In this document: one piece after another, positions 1 to 5,668 of the stretch
How the letters are laid out: each line of letters begins with the position of its first letter
How positions within the stretch are numbered: the stretch's first letter is position 1
From: Flavipsychrobacter stenotrophus
GTDB taxonomy: Bacteria > Bacteroidota > Bacteroidia > Chitinophagales > Chitinophagaceae
Assembly (NCBI GenBank): GCA_947372365.1
Contig: CANBTK010000109.1
Coordinates: 1-6,629, forward strand
Length of the DNA: 6,629 nucleotides
Direction: 5' to 3'
Notes under the pieces: model-generated
Database searches by the model: none
What the model was told of the DNA's origin: nothing
Seen by the model: only the letters and a program-made list of their open reading frames with translations
Program-made: the position numbers and the translations under genes

Positions 1-455
1 TCAACACTGTACGAAAATACCTGATGCAACTGCCCCCTTGTAACGCTGGATGATTGTGAGCCATATATCAGCTTTATGTTTTTGTAGCGCGTTGTTGGCA
101 GATAGAAGAACAGGTTCATGCTATCGCTGGGGTTGCGCACCCTCAATGCTGTACCTTCCGGCACACTCATCCTTGCATTAACAGTATCAAAATCGGTAGC
201 AGCAGGGTAAATAGAATCAATGTACGTCATATAAGCTGCACTTGTACCTGCCTTTTTAGCGTAAAGTATCTGCGCTTTGTTGCCAGCTATTGTAGAATAG
301 TCTGCTGGTATACCGTGGATAGTATCGGTGTACTGAGCCATCGCATAGTTGTTAAAATGCCAAAAATGAATCAGCTTTGACTGGGCATTGCCACTTACAT
401 TAAACAACAGGGTTGCACTAACGCATAACAGAATAGAAAGTAGATTTTTCTTCAT
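1..455 (-). CDS. Secreted protein, N-terminal part (runs off left edge)
   Basis: An ATG at 455-453 opens a frame that stays open to the window edge, giving 151 complete codons plus two bases. The first 24 residues are a classical Sec signal peptide: MKKN, a hydrophobic stretch LLSILLCVSATLLF, then a polar region ending GNA before QSK. Cys11 is not preceded by a lipobox, so this is probably not a lipoprotein. The mature part begins with KLIHFWHFNN. It later shows ALRVRNPSDSMNLFFYLP, YKNIKLIYG and, at the edge, FSYSV. From memory, this LIHxWxFN ... LRxRNPS ... YKNI ... YSxDG pattern occurs at the start of large extracellular Bacteroidota proteins, often with lamin-tail or T9SS sorting domains further on; the two edge bases (GA) fit the expected Asp. 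The C-terminus, including any sorting domain, lies outside the window, so the secretion route and function are unknown. There is no sign of a frameshift. Confidence 0.8.
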   Translation of the reverse strand, partial: MKKNLLSILLCVSATLLFNVSGNAQSKLIHFWHFNNYAMAQYTDTIHGIPADYSTIAGNKAQILYAKKAGTSAAYMTYIDSIYPAATDFDTVNARMSVPEGTALRVRNPSDSMNLFFYLPTTRYKNIKLIYGSQSSSVTRGQLHQVFSYSV

Positions 456-475
456 GTAACTTTTTGTTTGAAATG

Positions 476-483
476 CAAAGAAA
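476..483 (-). promoter_or_regulatory. Weak candidate -7 box for the secreted-protein gene
   Basis: On the minus strand this reads TTTCTTTG, seven of eight positions compared with counting only the fixed bases of TAnnTTTG as mismatch-free except the second. It lies 20 nt upstream of the ATG at 455. No TTG element sits at the expected -33 spacing, so this is only a possibility. The rest of the 456-600 gap shows no gene and no convincing hairpin with a T-run. Confidence 0.2.
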
Positions 484-600
484 CGCAGGCTGTGTTATGA
501 TAATGTTACTAAATAATTAAGGAACTGTTTCCCGGGCCAAAATTAGGCCTGATTCCGAAATTACTGCGACAAACAAAGCTTTTTAGCACAAAACACCTTC

Positions 601-1788
601 CTAATAAAAATTGGTCAGGTACGGATAACGCTCTTCGTACAATGCCTTCACCCTTGCTAAAATTGTTTCCCGCAACCCATCAATATTTTTGCGCTCGGTC
701 GCCGAAATGAATATGGCGGAATTGTTAGTAATGTGCTGCCAGCGGTCATTGAGCTGGTTCAGCATATCCTGCTTCACTTCCCCATCCAGCCACTTATCAA
801 AAACCTTCTCTTCATAAAGGTCCATCTTATTAAATATGGTGAGCATCGGCTTATCGAATGCCTTAAGGTCTTGTAAGGTTTTATTCACTATCCCCATCTG
901 GTCTTCATAAGCCGGGTGCGAAATATCTACCACATGCAGCAGGCAGTCGGCCTCCCTTACTTCATCCAGCGTACTCTTAAAGCTTTCTACAAGGTGGTGG
1001 GGCAGCTTGCGTATAAAACCTACCGTATCGCTGAGCAGGAAGGGCGTTTGCCCATACACTACTTTCCTTGTTGTGGTATCCAGCGTAGCAAACAGTTTGT
1101 TTTCAGCAAACACTTCGGCCTTGCTCAGTATGTTCATTATGGTACTCTTGCCTACATTGGTATAACCCACCAATGCTATACGTATATATGTGCCGCGTTC
1201 CTGGCGCTGGGTTACAGCCTGGCGGTCTATTTCGCCCAGGCGCTTGCGCAGCAAGGCAATTTTATCTTTTACAATACGCCTGTCGGTTTCTATTTCAGTT
1301 TCACCAGGCCCCCTGCTGCCTATACCGCCACCCTGCCTTTCCAGGTGTTTCCACATCCCCTTAAGGCGCGGTAAAATGTATTGGTACTGGGCGAGTTCAA
1401 CCTGTACTTTCGCCTGCGCGGTCTTTGCCCTCGACGCAAAAATATCCAATATAAGGTCGCTACGGTCTATAACCCTTACGCACAGCCTGTCGCTAATATT
1501 GCCTATCTGTGAGCCTGTAAGCTCATCGTCAAATATTACTATACTGATGCCCTTGGCCTGCACATATTCCCGTATCTCTTCCAGTTTACCCTTTCCCACG
1601 AAAGTTTTGCTGTCTGGGTTAGGAAGTTTTTGAATAAAAGTTTTTACAGTAACAGCTCCTGCCGTTTCGGCAAGGAAAGCCAGTTCATCAAGGTATTCCC
1701 TAACGTTAATTTCAGTCTGCTCTTTATAAACAAGGCCTACAAGTATAGCCTTCTCCTCGTGTTGTATTTTTGTCTTAGTATCTATCAA
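601..1788 (-). CDS. hflX: GTPase HflX
   Basis: HflX is a translational GTPase-superfamily protein that binds 50S subunits and, in studied bacteria, splits stalled or stress-arrested ribosomes. The 395 residues match the family layout. The N-terminal domain includes EYLDELAFLAETAG (31-44) and TFVGKGKLEEI (62-72). The HflX signature GGGIGSRGPGETEIETDRR is at 153-171, followed by a helical linker. The G domain has G1 GYTNVGKST (208-216), G2 ATLDTTTR (234-241), G3 DTVGF (254-258), G4 NKMD (320-323) and G5 SATE (362-365). All GTP-binding motifs are intact. The start codon is TTG at 1788-1786. No in-frame ATG or GTG was found just upstream, and this start gives the usual short N-terminal extension before AILVGLV, so I accept it. 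The gene stands 214 nt from the arginase-like gene on the same strand, so co-transcription is uncertain. No clear terminator follows its stop. Confidence 0.96.
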   Translation of the reverse strand: MIDTKTKIQHEEKAILVGLVYKEQTEINVREYLDELAFLAETAGAVTVKTFIQKLPNPDSKTFVGKGKLEEIREYVQAKGISIVIFDDELTGSQIGNISDRLCVRVIDRSDLILDIFASRAKTAQAKVQVELAQYQYILPRLKGMWKHLERQGGGIGSRGPGETEIETDRRIVKDKIALLRKRLGEIDRQAVTQRQERGTYIRIALVGYTNVGKSTIMNILSKAEVFAENKLFATLDTTTRKVVYGQTPFLLSDTVGFIRKLPHHLVESFKSTLDEVREADCLLHVVDISHPAYEDQMGIVNKTLQDLKAFDKPMLTIFNKMDLYEEKVFDKWLDGEVKQDMLNQLNDRWQHITNNSAIFISATERKNIDGLRETILARVKALYEERYPYLTNFY

Positions 1789-1795
1789 TGTAGTT

Positions 1796-1880
1796 AGTCG
1801 TAAGTCGTAAGTAATAAGCCGTAAGTCCAGCTGCTTAAAATAATTTAGGCATATTAGGCGGTCATCCTAACGACTTACGG
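1796..1880. repeat. GTCGTAA heptad-like repeat with inverted copy
   Basis: Two perfect tandem GTCGTAA units occupy 1797-1810. A degenerate continuation runs GTAATAA and then CCGTAAGTC (1819-1827). An inverted copy, CGACTTACGG, lies at 1871-1880. CCGTAAGTC at 1819-1827 is exactly complementary to 1872-1880, giving a 9-bp stem with a 44-nt loop. CGTAAGTCG at 1799-1807 can alternatively pair with 1871-1879. The array starts only 8 nt before the TTG start of hflX, so a transcript from upstream would carry it in the 5' leader. I have seen similar GTAAGTC-type short repeats between genes in Bacteroidota, but their role is unknown to me. The rest of the 1789-2002 gap holds no supported gene. Confidence 0.7.
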
Positions 1881-2002
1881 TAATAACAACGGTAAAGTTA
1901 AGCATATTTACAACACATGAAGTTTCATGAAAACCGCACCTGGATTTTTAAAATACTAAGCATTCAAATAATATTCAGGCTAAGGTGGAGGCAATTCAGC
2001 CA

Positions 2003-3136
2003 TTAGACCAACCGCTCCTGCTCCCTTAACCAGCGCTCAGGCATCTCGTTGCTGCTCGCTAAAAGGAAATCATTGTAGGAACATGGTATATATGAATTGT
2101 CGGGTAGCTTCATCCACCACCTGTTAGTACGCTTGCTTTTCAGGAAAACGGTATCGTTATCGGTAAAGGCTATGTTGAAAATATTAAACTCATTGGTGTC
2201 ACTGAGCCTCGCTTCGCTTTTCCTCACTAAAAGCCCATCCACAAAATACCATATCATTTGCGATATCAGCTTAGCAGACATGCCATGCGGGTCATCTTCA
2301 TTTTTATAGCCGTAGATACCCAATGACGAAAGGTTATTGGCCATGCCAGCGTACCGGGTAAGCGTACAAGCCTCTTCGCCCGAAAGGCCATTTGGCGACC
2401 CTTTAATGTTAGACGGGGCATCAGAATACCTTACAGCCGAAATATCAAAGCTGAACAAATTGCTGGAGCGTAACACCGGTTCCATATCCTCAATATTCTC
2501 GCGCACCCTGCCCAGCCTGAAAAAATCAAACCGCAATTTATCCAGTGTTTCCAACATCCTCGGTTGTGTATAATAACTCTGGAAAGCTATATGGCTGTAA
2601 TGCGAAATGAAATTGGGCGTGTTGGTGAGCATATCCATCAGGAAGCTGCGGTCATTGGTTTCCTCGGCATCATCAAGGTCTATATACATGTCGGCTACCG
2701 TAGCCACCGCCATCTGTTCCTTTTTCTTAAATACATCGTACTGCTGCAGGGTAAGGTCATGGCTGCCGCCCAAAACAATAGCTATTTTGCCTGCATCTTC
2801 TATTTCCCTTAATACAGTCAGCAAAGCTGCTTTGGTATCATTAAGTGATGCCCCCTGCCTTATGTTCCCGGCATCGGCTATAGTAACGCCAGTATGCCAG
2901 TGGTACATCTCATATAGTTCTTTGCGCACAACGTCGGCTGCACCAGAATAGGGTAAATCAGCGCTTTCGCCGCGGCACTCCCCGCAACCGAGGATAATAA
3001 CATCGGCATCACTCAGGTCAAACTGAGCATCCTGGGCATTTAGAATCTTTGCCCCCCATTGTAATGGGTGGTACTTAACCCCTTCCTGCGCATCAATAAA
3101 GTGTACTGGTTCAAAAAAAACGCTCAAATCTTGCAT
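2003..3136 (-). CDS. Arginase/formimidoylglutamase-fold protein with degenerate metal site
   Basis: This 377-residue protein has the ureohydrolase (arginase, agmatinase, formimidoylglutamase) fold pattern, but it is longer than typical arginases of about 300 residues. Motif 1 is VLGGSHDLT (121-129), with the expected His126. Motif 2 is ADMYID (148-153) instead of DAHxD: Asp149 and Asp153 remain, but the His is replaced by Tyr151. Motif 3 is SFDIS (229-233) instead of SFDxD: Asp231 remains and the second Asp is Ser233. A later GLSGEEA (250-256) resembles the GLTxxE segment of the family. So four of six canonical Mn ligands are present. Known Bacteroidota relatives, often named formimidoylglutamase, also deviate here, so I would not assume histidine degradation, and no hut genes are nearby. 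Alternatives are a one-metal enzyme or a non-catalytic protein. The start ATG at 3136-3134 gives a sensible N-terminus. It is cytoplasmic, with no signal peptide. The gene is divergent from ftsX across a 262-nt gap that shows no other gene. Confidence 0.85.
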   Translation of the reverse strand: MQDLSVFFEPVHFIDAQEGVKYHPLQWGAKILNAQDAQFDLSDADVIILGCGECRGESADLPYSGAADVVRKELYEMYHWHTGVTIADAGNIRQGASLNDTKAALLTVLREIEDAGKIAIVLGGSHDLTLQQYDVFKKKEQMAVATVADMYIDLDDAEETNDRSFLMDMLTNTPNFISHYSHIAFQSYYTQPRMLETLDKLRFDFFRLGRVRENIEDMEPVLRSSNLFSFDISAVRYSDAPSNIKGSPNGLSGEEACTLTRYAGMANNLSSLGIYGYKNEDDPHGMSAKLISQMIWYFVDGLLVRKSEARLSDTNEFNIFNIAFTDNDTVFLKSKRTNRWWMKLPDNSYIPCSYNDFLLASSNEMPERWLREQERLV

Positions 3137-3374
3137 AATCAGTATAAAATCTGGCTAAAAGTAAGCAAATGTTAAATACTAAGCCAACCCGAGGCGGTGT
3201 ATTGTGGAAAAGTACTAGCATCTGCTGTAAATACTTCCGGGTACATTCCTATAATTTTAGGCGATAAGCCACGGATTTATAGTATAATTGTGCTTTAATG
3301 TAGTGCGCTGGCTTTTTATTGTTAAAAAAGGTTAGCAAAAGCTCATTGAATGGGAAATAGCTACCGATTTTTCA

Positions 3375-3382
3375 TATTTTTG
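3375..3382 (+). promoter_or_regulatory. Candidate -7 box for ftsX
   Basis: TATTTTTG matches the Bacteroidota -7 consensus TAnnTTTG exactly and ends 16 nt before the ftsX ATG. That would give a leader of roughly ten nucleotides. No TTG occurs at a 17-21 nt spacing upstream (the nearest, at 3346-3348, is 26 nt away), so only half of the promoter is recognisable. Confidence 0.45.
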
Positions 3383-3398
3383 GATATTACTCGCACCT

Positions 3399-4256
3399 AT
3401 GCCGACTGGAAAAAAAGCAAAACCAACATACTTTAATGCTATACTGGGCGTAGCCCTGGTACTCTTCCTTTTGGGGGTGCTGGGCTGGCTGCTTATTAAT
3501 GGCAGGGCACTTTCCCGTGCATTTAAGGAAGACCTGGAAATCAGCGTTGATTTTCATGATAATACAACTGATGCCAACATTAACAAAATGCAGTCTATAC
3601 TGGATAAGCAGCCGTTTGTAAGGCATACCCGGATAATAACCAAGGAGGAGGCCGTAAAAATGGAAAACCAGGTGGAAGGCACGAATGTGATTGACTTCCT
3701 GGGGTATAACCCGCTTTTTACGTCTATAGCCCTTAAAATGCATGAGGAATATGTAAATAAGGATAGCCTGGACAAAATAAATAAACTGATATTGCAAACC
3801 AATGAGGTGCGGGATGTGACCTGGCCTAATGTGGTTGTGGAGCAGATGACCAGTAACTTCCGTAAGATTGGCATTATACTGGGCGGTATATCAGTGGTAT
3901 TACTCATTGTAGTTATATTTTTAATAGATAATACCGTAAGGCTGGCTATGTTCAGCAACCGCTTTTTAATTAAAACAATGCAGATGGTGGGGGCTACGCG
4001 CTCCTTTATTACCCGCCCCTTCGATGTAAGGGCATTCCTTAACGGCCTCATCAGCGGTTTGCTGGCAGTGCTTGCATTGTGGATGGTTATTTCATTTGCT
4101 ACCAAGCAGCTACCTGTACTGAGCTTGCTTAACGACCCGGTACTGCTAGCCAGCCTTATGATAGGCATGATACTATTAGGTATCATTATATCTCTGGTAA
4201 GCACGCACAGGTCGGTGGTGAAATATTTAAAAATGCACGTAGACGACCTATATTAA
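3399..4256 (+). CDS. ftsX: Cell division protein FtsX
   Basis: FtsX is the membrane subunit of the FtsEX ABC-type complex, which uses FtsE ATPase activity to control peptidoglycan hydrolysis at the division site. The 285 residues show the family layout. A basic N-terminus is followed by TM1 at about 13-33. A periplasmic domain spans about 40-152 (with ITKEEAVKMEN and DFLGYNPL). TM2 is at about 157-176. A cytoplasmic loop carries the characteristic NRFLIKTMQMVGATRSFI (187-204). TM3 (213-233) and TM4 (248-268) lead to a short tail ending DDLY. The full domain set is intact. ftsE is not adjacent, which is usual in this phylum, where ftsX typically stands next to the DUF3098 gene, as here. The ATG at 3399 lies just after a good -7 box and gives a normal N-terminus. 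Confidence 0.95.
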   Translation: MPTGKKAKPTYFNAILGVALVLFLLGVLGWLLINGRALSRAFKEDLEISVDFHDNTTDANINKMQSILDKQPFVRHTRIITKEEAVKMENQVEGTNVIDFLGYNPLFTSIALKMHEEYVNKDSLDKINKLILQTNEVRDVTWPNVVVEQMTSNFRKIGIILGGISVVLLIVVIFLIDNTVRLAMFSNRFLIKTMQMVGATRSFITRPFDVRAFLNGLISGLLAVLALWMVISFATKQLPVLSLLNDPVLLASLMIGMILLGIIISLVSTHRSVVKYLKMHVDDLY

Positions 4257-4267
4257 TTCAACTTTTG

Positions 4268-4275
4268 TAAATTTG
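4268..4275 (+). promoter_or_regulatory. Candidate -7 box immediately before the DUF3098 gene
   Basis: TAAATTTG is an exact match to TAnnTTTG and lies inside the 24-nt gap between ftsX and the next gene, with only five bases (CAATT) before its ATG. If it is used, transcription would begin at or next to the start codon, giving a leaderless or near-leaderless message. No -33 TTG is visible, so read-through from ftsX may be the main source of transcript. Confidence 0.35.
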
Positions 4276-4280
4276 CAATT

Positions 4281-4610
4281 ATGTCAACAGTAACAAAAAC
4301 ACCGCAACCGGTTAATGTAACCCCTAAAGCGGCTTCTTCAAGGCCTTCATCAGACAAACAGGCAAAAGCTGAACAGGTTTTCCTTTTTGACAAGGAAAAT
4401 TATATGTGGATGATTGGCGGTGTTGCCCTCATACTTCTAGGTTATTTCCTGATGGCTGGTGGCAAGAGCCCTGACCCACACAAATTTAATTACGAAGAGA
4501 TATATAGTTTCAGGCGCATCACCCTTGCACCAATTATTTTGCTGTTAGGTTTTGCTGTTGAAGTGTATGCTATTATGAAGAAGCCGGCTGAAATGCAGGT
4601 CGCTGAGTAG
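4281..4610 (+). CDS. DUF3098 family small membrane protein
   Basis: This 109-residue protein belongs to the small Bacteroidota-specific DUF3098 family, recognised from its core and its position right after ftsX. Residues 1-32 form a polar, low-complexity cytoplasmic or disordered tail rich in Thr, Pro, Ser and Lys. LFDKENYMWM (35-44) leads into TM1 (about 42-59, IGGVALILLGYFLMAGG). A short loop follows with SPDPHKFNYEEIYSFRRI (63-80), which holds the family-like NYEEIYSFRR stretch. TM2 is at about 80-98, and the tail MKKPAEMQVAE is short. No catalytic motif is visible. Its function is unknown; constant association with ftsX suggests a role at the cell envelope or in division, but this is inference. 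The 24-nt spacing supports an operon with ftsX, ended by the terminator at 4671-4701. Confidence 0.88.
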   Translation: MSTVTKTPQPVNVTPKAASSRPSSDKQAKAEQVFLFDKENYMWMIGGVALILLGYFLMAGGKSPDPHKFNYEEIYSFRRITLAPIILLLGFAVEVYAIMKKPAEMQVAE

Positions 4611-4670
4611 CAAGTAATTTTCGGTAAATGCACCAGGCGCTTTCGGGTAAGCCTTTGTTGATAAAAATAT

Positions 4671-4701
4671 AAAAAGGGTATCCTGTGGGTATCCTTTTTT
4701 T
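4671..4701 (+). terminator. Intrinsic terminator after ftsX-DUF3098
   Basis: The sequence is AAAAA, GGGTATCC (4676-4683), a TGT loop, GGGTATCC (4687-4694), then seven T (4695-4701). The two copies are a direct repeat, yet they pair along all eight positions because two pairs are G-U wobbles; the flanking A and T runs extend the stem by about five A-U pairs. On the minus strand the same positions become A-C mismatches, so the hairpin is strongest for plus-strand transcription, ending the ftsX-DUF3098 unit. It may still act weakly for the convergent response regulator gene, whose stop lies 10 nt away. Confidence 0.85.
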
Positions 4702-4710
4702 GTTGCCTGG

Positions 4711-5118
4711 CTATTCCCCCTGCGGCTTCAATATTTCATTCATTTTTTGGGCATCCAATGGCTTCGAAATAAATCCTGAAACTGTTTTATAAGACTTTGA
4801 CTTTTCAATATCCCTGTCATTTATGGAGGAGCTGACTATATATACTTTAGTTTTAGCAATTACCTGAACCGGAAGTTTTTCATACTCTTCTAAAAAATCC
4901 CATCCATTCATGTTGGGCATATTCACGTCGAGCAATATCATTTCGGGGAATGGCGCGTCATCGCTACCTGTTATTTGCTGTAGCGCACTTAGTGCAAAAA
5001 CGGGCTTGTCAAATGCCTGTATTTCCTTGCTATAGCCTACCCTTCTTATAATTGTTTGATTTAAATAGTTTGTAAGTGTATCATCGTCAATTAGGAAGAT
5101 GGTGTTAATTTGTTTCAT
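4711..5118 (-). CDS. Single-domain response regulator (CheY/Rcp1-like receiver)
   Basis: A stand-alone phospho-receiver domain of 135 residues with no output domain. Key residues are all visible: the acidic cluster DDD (11-13) after INTIFLI; the phosphorylatable Asp64 in LLDVNMPNMNGWDFL; the switch Ser96 in VYIVSSS; and the conserved Lys119 in ISKPLD. Such proteins take phosphate from a histidine kinase, often a PAS-containing hybrid kinase in Bacteroidota, and act by binding other proteins. No kinase gene lies in the window, so the partner is unknown. The ATG at 5118-5116 is followed by a typical N-terminus (MKQINTIFLIDDD). The gene is convergent with DUF3098 and shares the intergenic terminator region. 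No exact TAnnTTTG was found upstream on the minus strand; a TATTGTTTG at about 5183-5191 has one base too many. Confidence 0.93.
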   Translation of the reverse strand: MKQINTIFLIDDDTLTNYLNQTIIRRVGYSKEIQAFDKPVFALSALQQITGSDDAPFPEMILLDVNMPNMNGWDFLEEYEKLPVQVIAKTKVYIVSSSINDRDIEKSKSYKTVSGFISKPLDAQKMNEILKPQGE

Positions 5119-5257
5119 TTTGGTGATGCTTATAGTGCTGTTTTTCGTTGCCTAGTACGTTCCGCGTGCAATTTACCACAAACAATAGTGACACATGTAT
5201 GTATTTTCGCGTTGCAAGGCATAAAAATAGTAATAAAATACAAATAACATAATGAAT

Positions 5258-5289
5258 TGTAAATTTAATTTTCAAATTAAAAATTTACA
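5258..5289. repeat. AT-rich inverted repeat
   Basis: TGTAAATTT (5258-5266) and AAATTTACA (5281-5289) are exact inverted copies. Inside them, AATTT and AAATT add five more pairs with a two-base bulge, and outside them further A-T pairs form after one mismatch. It consists almost wholly of A and T and lies about 140 nt upstream of the response regulator start. It could be a binding site for a regulator or nucleoid protein, or simply a product of local AT-richness. Confidence 0.6.
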
Positions 5290-5380
5290 TTTTATAACTA
5301 GCATTATGCACAAGTGACCGTCTTTTAAATACACCAACCCAGGCTCTTTGGCCTAATCAATCTTACTTTGCAAACTACAG

Positions 5381-5392
5381 CACAGGCCTGTG
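5381..5392. promoter_or_regulatory. Perfect 12-bp palindrome, operator-like
   Basis: CACAGGCCTGTG reads the same on both strands. It ends 7 nt before the TAATTTTG box at 5400, so it covers the spacer and approaches the -33 region of that candidate promoter. This is where a dimeric repressor site would be expected. No bound protein can be named. Confidence 0.35.
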
Positions 5393-5399
5393 GGCTTTA

Positions 5400-5407
5400 T
5401 AATTTTG
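5400..5407 (+). promoter_or_regulatory. Candidate -7 box of a short plus-strand unit
   Basis: TAATTTTG matches TAnnTTTG exactly. The predicted transcript would start near 5412 and run through the micro-ORF at 5449 to the terminator at 5577. No -33 TTG occurs at the proper distance (TTTG at 5367-5370 is 29 nt away), so the call rests on the -7 element and on the need to explain the terminator. Confidence 0.35.
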
Positions 5408-5448
5408 AACGGCCATGGCAACCTTAAATCAGTAAGATTAGGGCGATA

Positions 5449-5481
5449 ATGAAGAAAAAATGGTGGCCTGGAAGCTGGTAA
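5449..5481 (+). CDS. Ten-codon Trp-rich frame, possible leader peptide
   Basis: The frame reads MKKKWWPGSW and ends at TAA. Three of ten residues are tryptophan, two of them adjacent, each encoded by the single TGG codon. AGGG at 5440-5443 stands five bases before the ATG and resembles a Shine-Dalgarno site, a signal not seen before the other genes here. An intrinsic terminator follows 70 nt after the stop. The arrangement resembles a tryptophan leader peptide, but the next gene is a lipase, not a trp gene. A frame this short can arise by chance. Confidence 0.2.
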   Translation: MKKKWWPGSW

Positions 5482-5550
5482 TTAAACTAGGCGGGTTTAA
5501 AAATACCCAGTAAACTTAGCCATATAAAAGTAGTTCCTTTTTCAAAGTTC

Positions 5551-5577
5551 AGGTAGCCGGGCATGGCTGCCTTTTTT
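5551..5577 (+). terminator. Orphan intrinsic terminator
   Basis: AGGTAGCC (5551-5558) pairs with GGCTGCCT (5565-5572), eight pairs including one G-U wobble, around the loop GGGCAT, followed by a run of six T (5572-5577). No recognised plus-strand gene lies upstream back to the terminator at 4701, so its transcript must come from within the gap, or it acts as an attenuator ahead of the lipase gene. Confidence 0.75.
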
Positions 5578-5668
5578 GTGCGCAAGCAGCTACATTGGGA
5601 TGCAAAAAAAAGTATTTCCCGCAAAAAAATCCAGTGGTTTTACGCCCTGACTGATTTAGCCCTGTTTG

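Larger units (their letters stand above)
5412..5577 (+). ncRNA. Candidate small RNA or leader transcript
   Basis: Between the -7 box at 5400-5407 and the terminator at 5551-5577 lies a stretch of about 165 nt that would make a discrete small RNA. It begins with the self-complementary GCCATGGC (5412-5419), includes an SD-like AGGG and a ten-codon frame, and ends in a strong hairpin with a T-run. I recognise no known RNA family. It could be a small regulatory RNA, a micro-protein message, or an attenuator leader for the lipase gene. Both ends are inferred, not observed. Confidence 0.3.

Noticed and set aside
540..600. Search for a terminator after hflX (GGCC inverted pair and AAAGCTTT)
   Set aside because: Stems are only four to five pairs and no T-run follows on the minus strand.
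916..1374. Plus-strand open frame of 152 codons within hflX, and smaller ones around 1173-1633
   Set aside because: They lie entirely opposite the well-conserved HflX sequence, resemble no family I know and have no start signals; they are shadows of the coding strand.
1923..1932. Ten-base palindrome TTTCATGAAA
   Set aside because: AT-rich and short, not near a recognisable promoter element; expected by chance often enough.
1917..2006. 29-codon plus-strand frame starting MKFHENRTWIF between hflX and the arginase-like gene
   Set aside because: It has no exact TAnnTTTG box or SD-like site and it overlaps the end of the arginase-like gene; the length is within chance expectation.
2097..2951. 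Four plus-strand frames of 70-114 codons opposite the arginase-like gene
   Set aside because: All are antisense shadows of one continuous, family-like protein; no promoter or conserved motif supports them.
3387..4204. Minus-strand frames of 136 and 216 codons opposite ftsX
   Set aside because: Fully antisense to a clear FtsX; their composition reflects the complement of membrane-helix codons.
5414..5435. Six-codon frame starting at the ATG at 5415
   Set aside because: Too short, no SD-like site, and it lies within a self-complementary sequence that is better explained as RNA structure.
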